From NCBI RefSeq assembly GCF_020734105.1, contig NZ_JAJAFR010000003.1, forward strand, positions 423,870 to 487,869: a stretch of 64,000 nt of DNA. The letters are read 5' to 3'. The translations under genes and the position numbers were made by a program. How positions within the stretch are numbered: the stretch's first letter is position 1; each line of letters opens with the position of its first letter. The notes below the pieces were generated by a model, which saw only the letters and a list, made by a program, of their open reading frames with translations, was not told the origin of the DNA and ran no database searches. Origin of the DNA: Alkalihalobacillus deserti (GTDB lineage: Bacteria > Bacillota > Bacilli > Bacillales > Bacillaceae_D). Below are positions 18,723 through 27,527 of this stretch, one piece after another.

Positions 18723-18989
18723 ATGCCTTCATGGGACGGAAAAATTATTTCAGGTGAATTCGATAATGAAGTAAATGAATTTATCGTCCAACAAGTGAAA
18801 AAATTAACGACTAAATCAACACTCAATAAAAAACAAGTTGACAAGCTATATCGGTATTTAAAGAGTCATGAACACGATATGGGCGGACAAATTATTACCC
18901 TTTATGATCAGATGTTACTTTCTTTGACGCAAGAAGAACTACATTCATTAATTCATGATTTGGAAGAAATCCAATATATGTATCATTAA
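18723..18989 (+). CDS. Conserved hypothetical protein (88 aa)
   Basis: ATG at 18723 follows ATAGGAG; the in-frame GTG at 18714 overlaps that site and is rejected. The product begins MPSWDGKIISGEFDNEVNEF and is soluble and helical, with a basic centre (KKLTTKSTLNKKQVDKLYRYL) and an acidic C-terminus. No family is recognised and no function can be suggested. Confidence 0.6.
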   Translation: MPSWDGKIISGEFDNEVNEFIVQQVKKLTTKSTLNKKQVDKLYRYLKSHEHDMGGQIITLYDQMLLSLTQEELHSLIHDLEEIQYMYH

Positions 18990-19160
18990 TTAAACTTGGA
19001 CGCTCCACTAACGGAACAATTGTTCTGGAATTGTATTTTAATCGTAATTGGTAATGTTATTAAATATCGCTTCTCAGGGGTGGAGGCATTTCATCGCTGA
19101 GAGGACCGTATTCAAATCACTTATGCTTTTGTAACACAACTCATCGTGATTATTACGTAA

Positions 19161-19225
19161 CAAGCCAAAAAATAAACCACCCTTACTCTAGAGTATAACG
19201 GGTTCGGTTGAGAGGGAGAAAAAAC
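19161..19225 (+). repeat. Long inverted repeat, left copy
   Basis: About 62 bp beginning CAAGCCAAAAAATAAACCAC and containing TACTCTAGAGTA and GGGTTCGGTT. It matches the reverse complement of 21931-21993 with only a few mismatches and short indels. Together they bound a 2.8-kb segment with one membrane-protein gene and three small genes. Confidence 0.8.
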
Positions 19226-19243
19226 GAAATAACATAGCTTTTG

Positions 19244-19281
19244 GAGGTGCGATTAGCATAATAATTCGCACCTCTTTTTTT
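19244..19281 (+). terminator. Intrinsic terminator-like hairpin
   Basis: GGAGGTGCGA/TCGCACCTC followed by TTTTTTTT. It lies downstream of the gene ending at 18989, just inside the left inverted repeat. Confidence 0.75.
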
Positions 19282-19631
19282 CGTTGTTATATCAACGTTT
19301 CTAAGCAAAAATACTATTTTAACATCTGCTTTAGCACCCCTTTTAGCATACGAAACCACAATCGTACAATAATTTTTGTAGACTTGTTAAAAGATGTATT
19401 AAAACAGGTGCTGATTGTGTTGTTATTTTGTGTACGAAAACCTAATAAATATCCGCACATATAAACATTATTCAAGGCATATTGGAAACTTGTGTTAAAA
19501 TAAACTAAGAGTTTGTGAAGTATTGTACTTAAACTAACGAGCAGTTGAGTGCAAGAACGATTACATATAATGCAATTTACTGGATACTTTAAAAAGAAAG
19601 GAAAATCTTTAAAAAAGGGGATGATAAAGCT

Positions 19632-20096
19632 ATGACAATAAAAATGCAAAGATTAGTTAATGTTGCTATTATCTTACTAACATGGTCGACACTACCCTTT
19701 TTAGAGATACGAAATATAAAAAGGTTTCTTCCAGCTTCATTTCTTATTTTCCTTATAGAATTTATCACTACACTAATTGGGAAAAAACGTAAATGGTGGG
19801 TTTTTTATAATAAACCGAAAGCAGTCTTTTTCGGGGAGTTTCCTTATCTTATTGGACCGTTTTTTGTAGGTTCCCTGTGGATATTAAAATGGACATATGG
19901 AAACTTTAAACAGTTTATACTACTCAACGCAATAGTAAATGCTTTCTTTGCTTCTCCAGTTGCAAGATTTGCAAAAAAAATAAAACATTATAAATTAGTT
20001 CGGTTAAATGAATTTCAGTTTTTCCTCTATTATTTTCCTAAGGCATTTTTAATGTATTGGTTTCAATACCTTATTGAAAATAAAAAAAATAACTAA
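19632..20096 (+). CDS. CBO0543-family integral membrane protein
   Basis: A 154-residue protein with four to five hydrophobic segments (for example NVAIILLTWSTLPFL, SFLIFLIEFITTLI and PYLIGPFFVGSLWI) and the conserved RKWWVFYNKPKA loop seen in the uncharacterised CBO0543 family of Firmicutes. The ATG follows GGGGATG. It lies within the segment bounded by the 62-bp inverted repeats and has its own terminator. Function unknown; a decayed relative lies at 9825. Confidence 0.7.
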   Translation: MTIKMQRLVNVAIILLTWSTLPFLEIRNIKRFLPASFLIFLIEFITTLIGKKRKWWVFYNKPKAVFFGEFPYLIGPFFVGSLWILKWTYGNFKQFILLNAIVNAFFASPVARFAKKIKHYKLVRLNEFQFFLYYFPKAFLMYWFQYLIENKKNN

Positions 20097-20126
20097 ATTG
20101 TTATCGGAAAACCTTATTCAACGGGT

Positions 20127-20156
20127 GCATTACCGCAACAAGGGTAATGCTTTTTT
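20127..20156 (+). terminator. Intrinsic terminator
   Basis: GCATTACC/GGTAATGC with an 8-nt loop and T6. It is preceded by CAACGGGTGC, the core of the dispersed repeat family. Confidence 0.85.
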
Positions 20157-20281
20157 CTTTAAGTAAAGGCGCAGGATTGTTGAAGAAGGATTTGAAAGTA
20201 AATACAGATACATCCTCAGTATTAGGCGTAGTATAGGAAATTACGGGCAAGAGATAATAAATGAAAAGGAGGCTAAACATA

Positions 20282-20449
20282 ATGTCACAAGAGGAAAACA
20301 ATATACATGGAAAAACCCCAGGCGTACTAAAGGATGATATGGATAGAGAACCAATAGGAGATCGTTTAAATAGCGATAACGCATTTAGCGACAAAGGCTT
20401 AAACAATGCACGTTTAACTCGCGAAGCTGTGAAGAAAGGAAAGCAATAA
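20282..20449 (+). CDS. Small hydrophilic hypothetical protein (55 aa)
   Basis: ATG at 20282 follows AAAAGGAGG with good spacing; an upstream in-frame start lacks a site. The product, MSQEENNIHGKTPGVLKDDM..., is charged, with TREAVKKGKQ at the C-terminus and no hydrophobic segment. It is one of three similar-sized hydrophilic proteins in this segment. No family recognised. Confidence 0.6.
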   Translation: MSQEENNIHGKTPGVLKDDMDREPIGDRLNSDNAFSDKGLNNARLTREAVKKGKQ

Positions 20450-20600
20450 AATAAAGATACGATCAGTTTTTATTTGGCTGGCTTTTTTGTCCTTGAACCC
20501 CCGCTAGATGGCGGCTTTTCTTGTTAAGCTAACGGGTAGCGAGAAATCCAGAGTTATTCCTTTCTTTATAGAGGGAGCTTTAGTTGAATACGAAGTAGTA

Positions 20601-20640
20601 AAAAAAGTCGGTTCCTTCATCTCAGGAAATCGACTTTTTT
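20601..20640 (+). terminator. Intrinsic terminator
   Basis: AAAAAGTCG/CGACTTTTT with an inner pairing GGTTCCT/AGGAAAT-like region and T6 tail. Confidence 0.7.
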
Positions 20641-20723
20641 ATCGTTTTAATAAAACATAGCGCTTAATATATTAACTATATTTTTATCTTCTTTGGTTAT
20701 ATTACTATTATGAGGTGATAAAG

Positions 20724-20939
20724 GTGGATAAGAAGAAAAAGCATACTGAAGAAAGTATCAATGTTAAATTGGGTGGAATGGGTCTCTATGGGACAACTTC
20801 CAATACTGGAATCGCTGGCTATAAGGCTTCTGGTGACATTGAAAATGCAGGAAGATTAGATAAAGGCTTTCAAAAAACTGAAGAGGAAGATCTTGCTCCA
20901 ACAGCTTCAATTAGAGAAGGAGACCAAAAGGATTATTAA
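20724..20939 (+). CDS. Small hydrophilic hypothetical protein (71 aa)
   Basis: GTG at 20724 is chosen because GAGGTG lies 6 nt upstream; an earlier in-frame GTG overlaps that site. The product starts MDKKKKHTEESINVKLGG, has a Gly-rich centre (MGLYGTTSNTGIAGYKASG) and an acidic tail. It lacks hydrophobic segments. A terminator follows closely. Family not recognised; the composition resembles minor spore-associated proteins, which is speculative. Confidence 0.6.
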   Translation: MDKKKKHTEESINVKLGGMGLYGTTSNTGIAGYKASGDIENAGRLDKGFQKTEEEDLAPTASIREGDQKDY

Positions 20940-20954
20940 TCAAAAGGTTTTTCT

Positions 20955-20979
20955 AAGGAGCATTTAGCTCCTTTTTTTG
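20955..20979 (+). terminator. Intrinsic terminator
   Basis: AAGGAGC/GCTCCTT with a 4-nt loop and a T7 tail. Confidence 0.85.
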
Positions 20980-21061
20980 AAATTATGCAACCCCAAAATA
21001 ATCTTGTTGTATAGTTCTTGTCTTACAACAGAAAATAGCAAAGTTAGAAAGGAGAGATAGT

Positions 21062-21229
21062 ATGCTCAAAAATGAAAAAGCTCCAGATCCTGTAGAACAG
21101 TCCTTCATGTCAACAGGCTCTACTGTAGATGAAATTGAAAAGGATGCGAGGAAGTCAAAGCTTGCGAGTAAACCTAAAGTTAGTGAGACCATCCTTGGAG
21201 ATGACGGAATAACTGGTCGAATTAGATAG
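21062..21229 (+). CDS. Small hydrophilic hypothetical protein (55 aa)
   Basis: ATG at 21062 follows GAAAGGAGAG. The product begins MLKNEKAPDPVEQSFMSTG and is charged (DEIEKDARKSKLASK), with a C-terminal LGDDGITGRIR. No membrane segment and no recognised family. It is the third small hydrophilic gene in the inverted-repeat-bounded segment, each with its own ribosome-binding site and terminator. Confidence 0.6.
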   Translation: MLKNEKAPDPVEQSFMSTGSTVDEIEKDARKSKLASKPKVSETILGDDGITGRIR

Positions 21230-21430
21230 TTATTTTGCTAATCAGCCACTATAGACTACTTTTATTCAGGAAATGAAGAAAATGAAAAAAAGATAATTTT
21301 TCAGAGAGAGCCAAAGTGACAAAAGATAATCATTATTCTGAACACCTAATAGTAAGAGTGAGAATGGAACTAGTGACTCTCCAAATGATAATGTTGGTAA
21401 AAATAAATATAAACGAACCGTTAGACTAGC

Positions 21431-21456
21431 AGCCAAGAATTCTTGGCTATTTTTTA
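21431..21456 (+). terminator. Intrinsic terminator
   Basis: The perfect palindrome AGCCAAGAATTCTTGGCT is followed by ATTTTTTA. Confidence 0.75.
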
Positions 21457-21826
21457 TTCCTTATTGACTATCTTTTTAGGCTAAAAGTCTAGATACTCTT
21501 GCACTCTGGTTAACAGAGAACCAAATTCATTATTGTATGTAAATTTAGTTATTATGTCTCCTTAGAGTCGTCTAGCCTACATTTCATGGGTTTAAATACG
21601 CCTTAATGCTTCTAAAGATTGAATTGTCGTGCATTTTGAGGTCATGCGACTATCAACTAACAGTAAACTTGTTTGATAAAATCTACTAATAAAAATTAAA
21701 GGGTTGGTTCGTAGTGATTACTATTAATGAGAATGGGTATATATTTTAAAGTAAATTAAAAGATTGTGAAGAAATGTACTTAAACTATTGGGAGTGTTAG
21801 TTGAAGAAGCCTATGCTTCCAGACCA

Positions 21827-21860
21827 AAAAGGATCAGATTATAGTCTGATCCTTTTATTT
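21827..21860. terminator. Terminator-like hairpin
   Basis: AAAAGGATCAGA/TCTGATCCTTTT with a 6-nt loop, flanked by A and T runs. It follows a copy of the dispersed repeat (GTACTTAAACTATTGGGAGTG). Confidence 0.75.
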
Positions 21861-21930
21861 TGCTATTTGTTATGCGATTTGCTTACCAAAACCTATGTTA
21901 ATTTTGATGCTATTTAGCTTGTGAAATTAT

Positions 21931-21993
21931 ATTTTCTCCCTCTTAACCGAACCCGTTACTCTAGAGTAGTTGGGTGGTTTATTTTTTGGCTTG
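21931..21993 (-). repeat. Long inverted repeat, right copy
   Basis: Near-exact reverse complement of 19161-19225, ending TTTTTTGGCTTG. No homology extends beyond the 62 bp on either side. Confidence 0.8.
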
Positions 21994-22070
21994 TCGCCCC
22001 ATTGACTAAGCGTTTTTTTTTCAGAATGAATGCACAGTCGTTTTTTTATTATATAAGGTGCTAGTTTAGC

Positions 22071-23030
22071 CTAATTTCTAATTATAATATATACTAGATA
22101 CATGATATAAAAAATCGATAAAATCAAGCCTTCCGATTTCGCGACTTTATATTTAGTTCTAGAAAAGGCAAACAAGAAAACAGTCAAAACCAAAAGAACA
22201 ATAACATCAAAGAATAATTTATCATTTACGGGAAGAGGAGAGATGATAGAAGATATACCTAAAACAAATAAAACATTAAAAATACAACTCCCTACTATAT
22301 TACCTAATGCAATTTCACTTTGCTGTTTCATTGCTGCAGTTACAGAAGTGATGAGTTCTGGTAAAGATGAACCAATGGCAACTATGGTCAAACCCACTAA
22401 TGTTTCACTCATTCCAAAACGATAAGCGATATCTGTACTGCTTTCAACCACTAAATACCCTCCGAAAACAATCGCACTTAAACCAGCAATCGTAATAAGA
22501 GTATTTTTACCCCATGTACCAGTTTCTTCTGTATTAACAGAGATTTCATTAGTCTGTTCGCGACTATTTCGGGCAGCTTCAATAACATAGTATAAAAAGA
22601 TCGAAAAAAACAGTAAGAAAATGATCCCGTCACTTCTAGTGATCATATTTGCGTTGGAGATATTAAGGACTCTATCGCTCATTAAAACAAATAATCCAAC
22701 AGTGGCTAGAAAAGCAAAAGGAATTTCTTTTTTTATTGTCGGTCGTTCTACAGATAAAGGAAAAATAAAGGCTGTAACCCCAACTACTAACGAGATATTC
22801 AATATATTACTTCCAACTATATTTCCAATTGTAACGTCTGCATTGCCTTCTAATGCAGCAATAATACTAACAGTTGCTTCAGGTGCACCAGTCCCAAATG
22901 CCACTATGGTTAGACCTACAATTAATGGAGGAACACGAAAGAGGGCGGCTATGTTAGAGGAGCCATCAATAAAATAATCAGCTCCTTTGATCAATAGTGC
23001 AAATCCTACTAATAATAATATGTATACCAT
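22071..23030 (-). CDS. Cation/Ca2+ exchanger (CaCA family, YrbG-like)
   Basis: A 319-residue membrane protein with about ten hydrophobic segments and the two alpha-repeats of the CaCA superfamily: IVAFGTGAPEATVS plus GNIVGSNILN in the first half and IVAIGSSLPELITS plus GNIVGSCIFN in the second. These Glu-containing repeats bind Ca2+ and Na+/H+ during exchange. The middle loop (EAARNSREQTNEISVNTEE) is hydrophilic. The ATG follows CTGGTG. Monocistronic; it exports calcium or another cation using the ion gradient. Confidence 0.88.
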   Translation of the reverse strand: MVYILLLVGFALLIKGADYFIDGSSNIAALFRVPPLIVGLTIVAFGTGAPEATVSIIAALEGNADVTIGNIVGSNILNISLVVGVTAFIFPLSVERPTIKKEIPFAFLATVGLFVLMSDRVLNISNANMITRSDGIIFLLFFSIFLYYVIEAARNSREQTNEISVNTEETGTWGKNTLITIAGLSAIVFGGYLVVESSTDIAYRFGMSETLVGLTIVAIGSSLPELITSVTAAMKQQSEIALGNIVGSCIFNVLFVLGISSIISPLPVNDKLFFDVIVLLVLTVFLFAFSRTKYKVAKSEGLILSIFYIMYLVYIIIRN

Positions 23031-23443
23031 TATTTCACCAGCTTTCTTATCGTTTCTTTTTATCTTTTACAAAAAGGACCGATCTAATGAAAGGTTTTCA
23101 AAATTATTGATACTAATCAGTTTTAAGAGTAAGATAGCATTTTTTAATTAAGAGGATGGAAATAGCAAATGCTGCTGTTTGCTAGCATATTTAAGAGAAA
23201 AGGGGGGTCTTGTGGAATATCCTTCTAATCCTGATCAGTTTAACATATGATCGATACTTATTTGTTAGGTATCCATACAAAATTACAAAACTTTTAATAA
23301 ATCGATATTTTAATGAAATGTTGAAAATTCGACTTTTTTTCGGTCGTTGTCGCTGTTGAAAGGTCGAATCTAAAAGTTTTTTGGTGTTTTATGCGCTTCC
23401 CCAGGAAATGTGGCAATATTCTATATTGACTGAATTTACAGTT
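23031..23443. other. Intergenic region, nothing recognised
   Basis: 413 bp between two minus-strand transporter genes; it should contain the promoter of the exchanger gene and the terminator of the SLC13 gene, but no clear hairpin was assigned. Confidence 0.4.
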
Positions 23444-24880
23444 TCAACTAAAAACAGATGGTAACAAAAAGTATACGGCAGCTACTATGACAAATATAGC
23501 TAACACATTTAAGCGCCATCCAGTTTTAAGCATATCCTTAGATGAAAGGTATTTCACTCCGAATACTACTGCATTTGGTGGCGTGGAGATCGGTAGCATA
23601 AAGGCACAAGTAGAGGATAAGGCGACAATGGCCATTAACCCAAATGGTTCAACACCAATTACTGTTGCTAATCCAATTGAGATCGGGATAAACATATTGG
23701 AGATAGCTGTATTAGACATGATTTCTGTCATGAAAAGAACGGCTGTTGCAAAGATGATTAATATCAATGAATAAGGATAATTCGAGAGACTGCTGAAATA
23801 CCCCCCAATCCAATTCGTTAAATTAGATTCTGCAAATGCTGTAGCAATGGATAACCCTCCACCAAATAGCAATAAGATACTCCAAGGAATTTTCTTTAGA
23901 TCCATCCAAGTTAATAAAGCATGCTTATTTGAAGAGGGGATGAAGAATAAACTTAATGCTCCAATTAAAGCGATGCTTGAATCTGTTAGATGGAGGGGGA
24001 TAAATTCACTAAAGATCCATAAACTTGCTGTCAAAAGGAAAACTAGAAAAATTAATTTTTCTTCTTTTGTAAGAATACCGAGTTTTAATAATTGTTTATG
24101 GACAAATGAAACAGGTATTTTAGCGTTGTGATGTATAGGAAATTGATAATTAATCAAAACAAATAACAGGATTAACATGACAACGGTTACTGGAAATGCG
24201 AAAAAAAACCAAGTTGCAAACGATATTTCTTGATGGAGAATCGAGCTCATTACACCAGCAAATACAGCATTAGGTACTGATCCAATTAACGTAGCTAAAC
24301 CACCAATAGATGCCGAATACGCGACAATAAGTAATAATGCTTTTGAGAATGATTGAAATGATTGTTGATCAAAAAGGTTTTGTTCTTTCACTTCCGTTAT
24401 TAAAGCTAAAGCCACAGGTAACATCATTAGTGCAGTAGCAGCATTGGATATCCACATAGATAGAAAGGCGGTACCTAAAGAAATCCCTAGCAAAATTCGT
24501 TTACTAGTCGTCCCAATTACTAATAAAATTAACATAGCAATTCGTTTGTGCAAATTCCATTTTTCTATTGCCAAAGCAATGGTAAATCCGCCTAAAAACA
24601 TCAAGACAAGAGGATTCATATAAGCACTTGAAGTAGTTTCATAACTCGTACCACCAGTAACTGGAAGAAGGATTAAAGGTAGGAGAGAGGTAAGTGCCAT
24701 TGGAATTGGTTCTGTAATCCACCAAATCGCAATAAATACAGTCACAGCCAAAACAGCTCTTGCTTCATTTGATAAGTTTGTAATGGTTGGTATGAAATAT
24801 AAAATGAAAGCTAAAGTAGGCCCAAGGTAAAGACCAAACCACTGTCTAATAGAATAATTATTTATGAAAATCACCTGCAA
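23444..24880 (-). CDS. SLC13/DASS-family anion transporter
   Basis: A 478-residue membrane protein with about 12-14 hydrophobic segments. Features of the divalent anion:sodium symporter family are IWWITEPIPMALTSLLPL near residue 55, the SNT-like ISNAATALMMLPVALAL and the C-terminal half NTAISNMFIPISIG repeat, and ISTPPNAVVFG near the end. Substrates in the family are dicarboxylates, citrate or sulfate; the choice cannot be made from sequence. The start is a TTG with no clear ribosome-binding site, so the exact N-terminus is uncertain by a few residues. Confidence 0.85.
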   Translation of the reverse strand: MQVIFINNYSIRQWFGLYLGPTLAFILYFIPTITNLSNEARAVLAVTVFIAIWWITEPIPMALTSLLPLILLPVTGGTSYETTSSAYMNPLVLMFLGGFTIALAIEKWNLHKRIAMLILLVIGTTSKRILLGISLGTAFLSMWISNAATALMMLPVALALITEVKEQNLFDQQSFQSFSKALLLIVAYSASIGGLATLIGSVPNAVFAGVMSSILHQEISFATWFFFAFPVTVVMLILLFVLINYQFPIHHNAKIPVSFVHKQLLKLGILTKEEKLIFLVFLLTASLWIFSEFIPLHLTDSSIALIGALSLFFIPSSNKHALLTWMDLKKIPWSILLLFGGGLSIATAFAESNLTNWIGGYFSSLSNYPYSLILIIFATAVLFMTEIMSNTAISNMFIPISIGLATVIGVEPFGLMAIVALSSTCAFMLPISTPPNAVVFGVKYLSSKDMLKTGWRLNVLAIFVIVAAVYFLLPSVFS

Positions 24881-25049
24881 TCATCAACAATTTAGACAAG
24901 CTATATAATATATACGTAGCTAGATCAAGGTTCATGATTGATACTGTTAGAACAATTTCATTTTTCATCTCAAAATATTGAGTATACTTAGTTTTTGATA
25001 CCTGTTTTCTTGTTTATTTTTTGGTTCCGATAATATATGTTATGTAAAC

Positions 25050-25230
25050 TAGCTAAAAACTCCGCCGGAACAATAACCATTCCCCCAACTTCCGATAATA
25101 AACATTATCAGGAAGTTCTTCCTCGCAAGTTCCTGATAATATGTTGGGCTGTTCCGATAACTTCATGGACCGTCCAAATAACTTCTAGGTTCGGGAGATA
25201 ATTTCGTGGGTCGTCCTTATAATTCAATTC
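25050..25230. repeat. Repeat-rich region upstream of XerC/D-like gene
   Basis: It begins with an imperfect palindrome (AACTTCCGATAAT facing ATTATCAGGAAGTT, 25087-25117), followed by TTCCTGATAAT. Then come four degenerate direct repeats with core ATAACTTC, ATAACTTC, ATAATTTC and ATAATTC at a period of about 20-21 bp. The spacing equals two helical turns. This could be a recombinase-binding or att region, or an operator. It ends 20 bp before the gene's ribosome-binding site. Confidence 0.65.
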
Positions 25231-25247
25231 TTTGGAGGTCGTTACCT

Positions 25248-26189
25248 ATGCACATTCAGCAAGCCATTGATGATTTTTTGCTATACCTTGAAGTTGAGCA
25301 AAATTACTCAGCCAATACGGTTCGTAGCTACGATTATGACTTAACGGTGTTTGTACAATTTTTAGAACGTCATAAGCGTTCCATGGAACTTGATTCATTA
25401 AATCCTTCCTTAATTCGTCGGTATGTGCAGGATCAAATGATGAACCATAATACAAAACCTCGCACGATGCAGCGACGGATCTCAACACTCAAGTCATTCA
25501 GTAAGTTTTGTGCCAAAGAGAATGTCATTCAGGGTGATTTCATGGTTGGAATTAAAGCCCCAAAAAGTGATTCAAAACTCCCAACATATATGAACATGGA
25601 TGAGTTAAAAAAACTCTTTGCTTATTTAGAACATGATGAATCTGGTCTTGCAAGACGCAATGAGACCATGATTAAACTGCTTGCAACGACTGGTATGAGA
25701 AGACAAGAATTAGTCGATTTGACCTGGGAACAAATTGATTTTTATAATGAAACAATTCGTATTTATGGGAAGGGAAAAAAGGAGCGCCTTCTCCCCCTTC
25801 ACTCAATTATCATCCCTTTATTAAAGGCACATAAAGAATCGTTAAAAGAGTATCAAACACATCCAAAGGAGCCGATTTTCTATAATAAAAACGGACAAAG
25901 ATTAAACCCGCGTGGTTTACACAAGATCTTTAAAGAAACGTTGAAAAAAGCTGGACTCCCTCCCACACGTTTTTCTTTGCACCATCTTCGTCATACGTTT
26001 TCGACGTTGTTGCTGCAGGGGAATAAAGCAAGCGAATCTGTTATAGATGATGTTACAAATGACGGATATAAAGTTGACCTTAAGACTTTGCAGGAACTTT
26101 TAGGCCACGAATCTTTGGCAACTACTCAGGTTTATACGCATATTGATTTTGATTCGAAAAAGAAAGCAATTGATTCGTTTCGATTTTAA
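25248..26189 (+). CDS. XerC/XerD-like tyrosine recombinase with an insertion
   Basis: A 313-residue site-specific tyrosine recombinase. SAM-like N-terminal core-binding domain: residues 1-100. Catalytic residues are Arg in TTGMRRQELVDL, HHLRHTF (HxxR, about 245-248), LLGHE, and the nucleophile Tyr in TTQVYTHI (about 296). An extra segment of about 17 residues (NKASESVIDDVTNDGYK) separates HxxR from the LGH box where XerC/D has a short turn. ATG at 25248 is chosen for GGAGG at 25235; the longer frame has none. It lies next to a repeat-rich upstream region and other recombinases, so it is probably a mobile-element integrase rather than the chromosome-dimer XerC. Confidence 0.85.
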   Translation: MHIQQAIDDFLLYLEVEQNYSANTVRSYDYDLTVFVQFLERHKRSMELDSLNPSLIRRYVQDQMMNHNTKPRTMQRRISTLKSFSKFCAKENVIQGDFMVGIKAPKSDSKLPTYMNMDELKKLFAYLEHDESGLARRNETMIKLLATTGMRRQELVDLTWEQIDFYNETIRIYGKGKKERLLPLHSIIIPLLKAHKESLKEYQTHPKEPIFYNKNGQRLNPRGLHKIFKETLKKAGLPPTRFSLHHLRHTFSTLLLQGNKASESVIDDVTNDGYKVDLKTLQELLGHESLATTQVYTHIDFDSKKKAIDSFRF

Positions 26190-26206
26190 TCATTCGTGTA
26201 TGTACA

Positions 26207-26234
26207 GGAAAGCTACCAACATGGGTAGCTTTCC
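26207..26234. terminator. Bidirectional terminator
   Basis: GGAAAGCTACC/GGGTAGCTTTCC with a 5-nt loop between the two convergent recombinase genes. Confidence 0.8.
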
Positions 26235-26243
26235 TTCAATTTA

Positions 26244-27419
26244 TTACATGGCAACTAGGTTCATCTCCGCAAGTTTTTGGGCAAGTTGTGGGTTAACCTT
26301 AGTAAGTTCAACAAATTCTTTCATGGAGATGGTCCCTTGACTCGTCACTTGGGATGGGTTGTGGCTAGCTGCACCCTCATCGACATTGCCCCGAATAATA
26401 TCATGTTCGTTTGTGCCCTCTTCCGTGTCCTTTGCTAAGCGCTTATCTAAGGCTTGATAAATGTCTTTCTCAATTTGTGTAAGCTCATTTCGCAGGGCAC
26501 GAATCTTCCGATTGTCACGACGTAAGTATTGAGTAATATTGTCCTTAGTAATTGAATGACCTAGTAAGTATTTAATGAAATCGCGATCCACTCCTCGTTC
26601 ATCTAACATGGTGGCAATAGAAGCACGATAGCCATGAGGAGTTACATGTTTATCATCAACCCACCCAAGCTCTTTATTAATTCGGTCAGTCACTCGGTTA
26701 AGTTGTTTATTTTGTAAAGGCAATCCTTTTAAGCCATGTAGAAGCTTATCGTTAGGTTCTAATTGATAATACTTGATATGAGTTTTTATCTTTTCCATCA
26801 ACTTGGGAGGTACCGCGAAATACTGTATGGTGTGCTTGCCGTTAATAACTCCCGGATCATAATGAATTAGCTCTTTTTCCAACCATACATCTTTTACTTT
26901 TATGGTAGATAACGCATGATTCCGCAAGCCTGTATAAAGTAAAACCTCAGTGGTTACTAACAAATCTTTCCCTTCTTTTTCTTTTATTCGCTGAAGGGCT
27001 TCGTAAACATCGACAATTTCTTCAAATTCTAATGCTCGAGAGTGATGACCGACTTCTCCAACTGGTAAATCGGATGCTTTAAATGGATTCCCCTTCACTG
27101 TCCCAATATCTTGATAAAAAGTAAACACACTAGAGAGAGATGCGATAACCCGTTTGGTGGTTTTATAAGCCACTTTGTTTTCGGTTGCTCGTTTCATAAA
27201 CTTGGCTATGTGATGAAGCTTAATTGTTTCTAGGGTAGGTTCAAATCCCTCTTTTAAACTAAAATCTTCAAAGCTATCTACATCTCTCAAATAAGCTTTA
27301 AATGTACTTTCTTCCCAGGTTCGATACTCTCTCATCTCTTCTAAAGCAGTTCGAAGTGTCCAAGTTGGGAGCGCCTTATCTTCAATGGATACTACATTTG
27401 TGCTGTTATGTTTTTTCAT
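26244..27419 (-). CDS. Tyrosine recombinase (phage-type integrase), 391 aa
   Basis: Core-binding domain about residues 15-130 and catalytic domain about 140-330. Catalytic positions are Arg in LLYTGLRNHAL, HGYRASIATML (HxxR), YLLGHSITK and Tyr in ITQYLRRDN. The C-terminal about 60 residues are a hydrophilic tail (EEGTNEHDIIRG and following) beyond the usual end. ATG follows TAGGAGGAG. It differs in sequence and size from the neighbouring recombinases. A terminator-like hairpin (27447-27527) lies just upstream within the probable leader, suggesting transcription attenuation. Confidence 0.85.
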   Translation of the reverse strand: MKKHNSTNVVSIEDKALPTWTLRTALEEMREYRTWEESTFKAYLRDVDSFEDFSLKEGFEPTLETIKLHHIAKFMKRATENKVAYKTTKRVIASLSSVFTFYQDIGTVKGNPFKASDLPVGEVGHHSRALEFEEIVDVYEALQRIKEKEGKDLLVTTEVLLYTGLRNHALSTIKVKDVWLEKELIHYDPGVINGKHTIQYFAVPPKLMEKIKTHIKYYQLEPNDKLLHGLKGLPLQNKQLNRVTDRINKELGWVDDKHVTPHGYRASIATMLDERGVDRDFIKYLLGHSITKDNITQYLRRDNRKIRALRNELTQIEKDIYQALDKRLAKDTEEGTNEHDIIRGNVDEGAASHNPSQVTSQGTISMKEFVELTKVNPQLAQKLAEMNLVAM

Positions 27420-27446
27420 TTTGTTCTCCTCCTAAACGATAAAAAA

Positions 27447-27527
27447 AAGCACCCGAATAATTTATAAATTTAAAAGTAGATAGACTGTTCCTATCTTCAA
27501 ATAAATCCAAAAATATCCAGGTGCTTC
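27447..27527 (-). promoter_or_regulatory. Leader terminator hairpin upstream of the 391-aa integrase
   Basis: On the minus strand GGAAGCACC opens the structure and GGGTGCTTTTTTTT closes it 20 bp before the ribosome-binding site, with an inner stem GATAG/CTATC. Form and ends match the hairpin at 31891-31958 upstream of the recombinase trio. A possible promoter (TTGATA with downstream TAAAAT) lies further upstream but is weakly supported. Confidence 0.6.

Noticed and set aside
19314..19649. 111-codon minus-strand ORF, Cys/Phe-rich
   Set aside because: No start signal and no protein-like pattern; AT-rich intergenic sequence carrying a dispersed-repeat copy.
25050..25230. Possible CRISPR array
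   Set aside because: Repeats are short, degenerate and tandem without unique spacers, and no cas gene is present.
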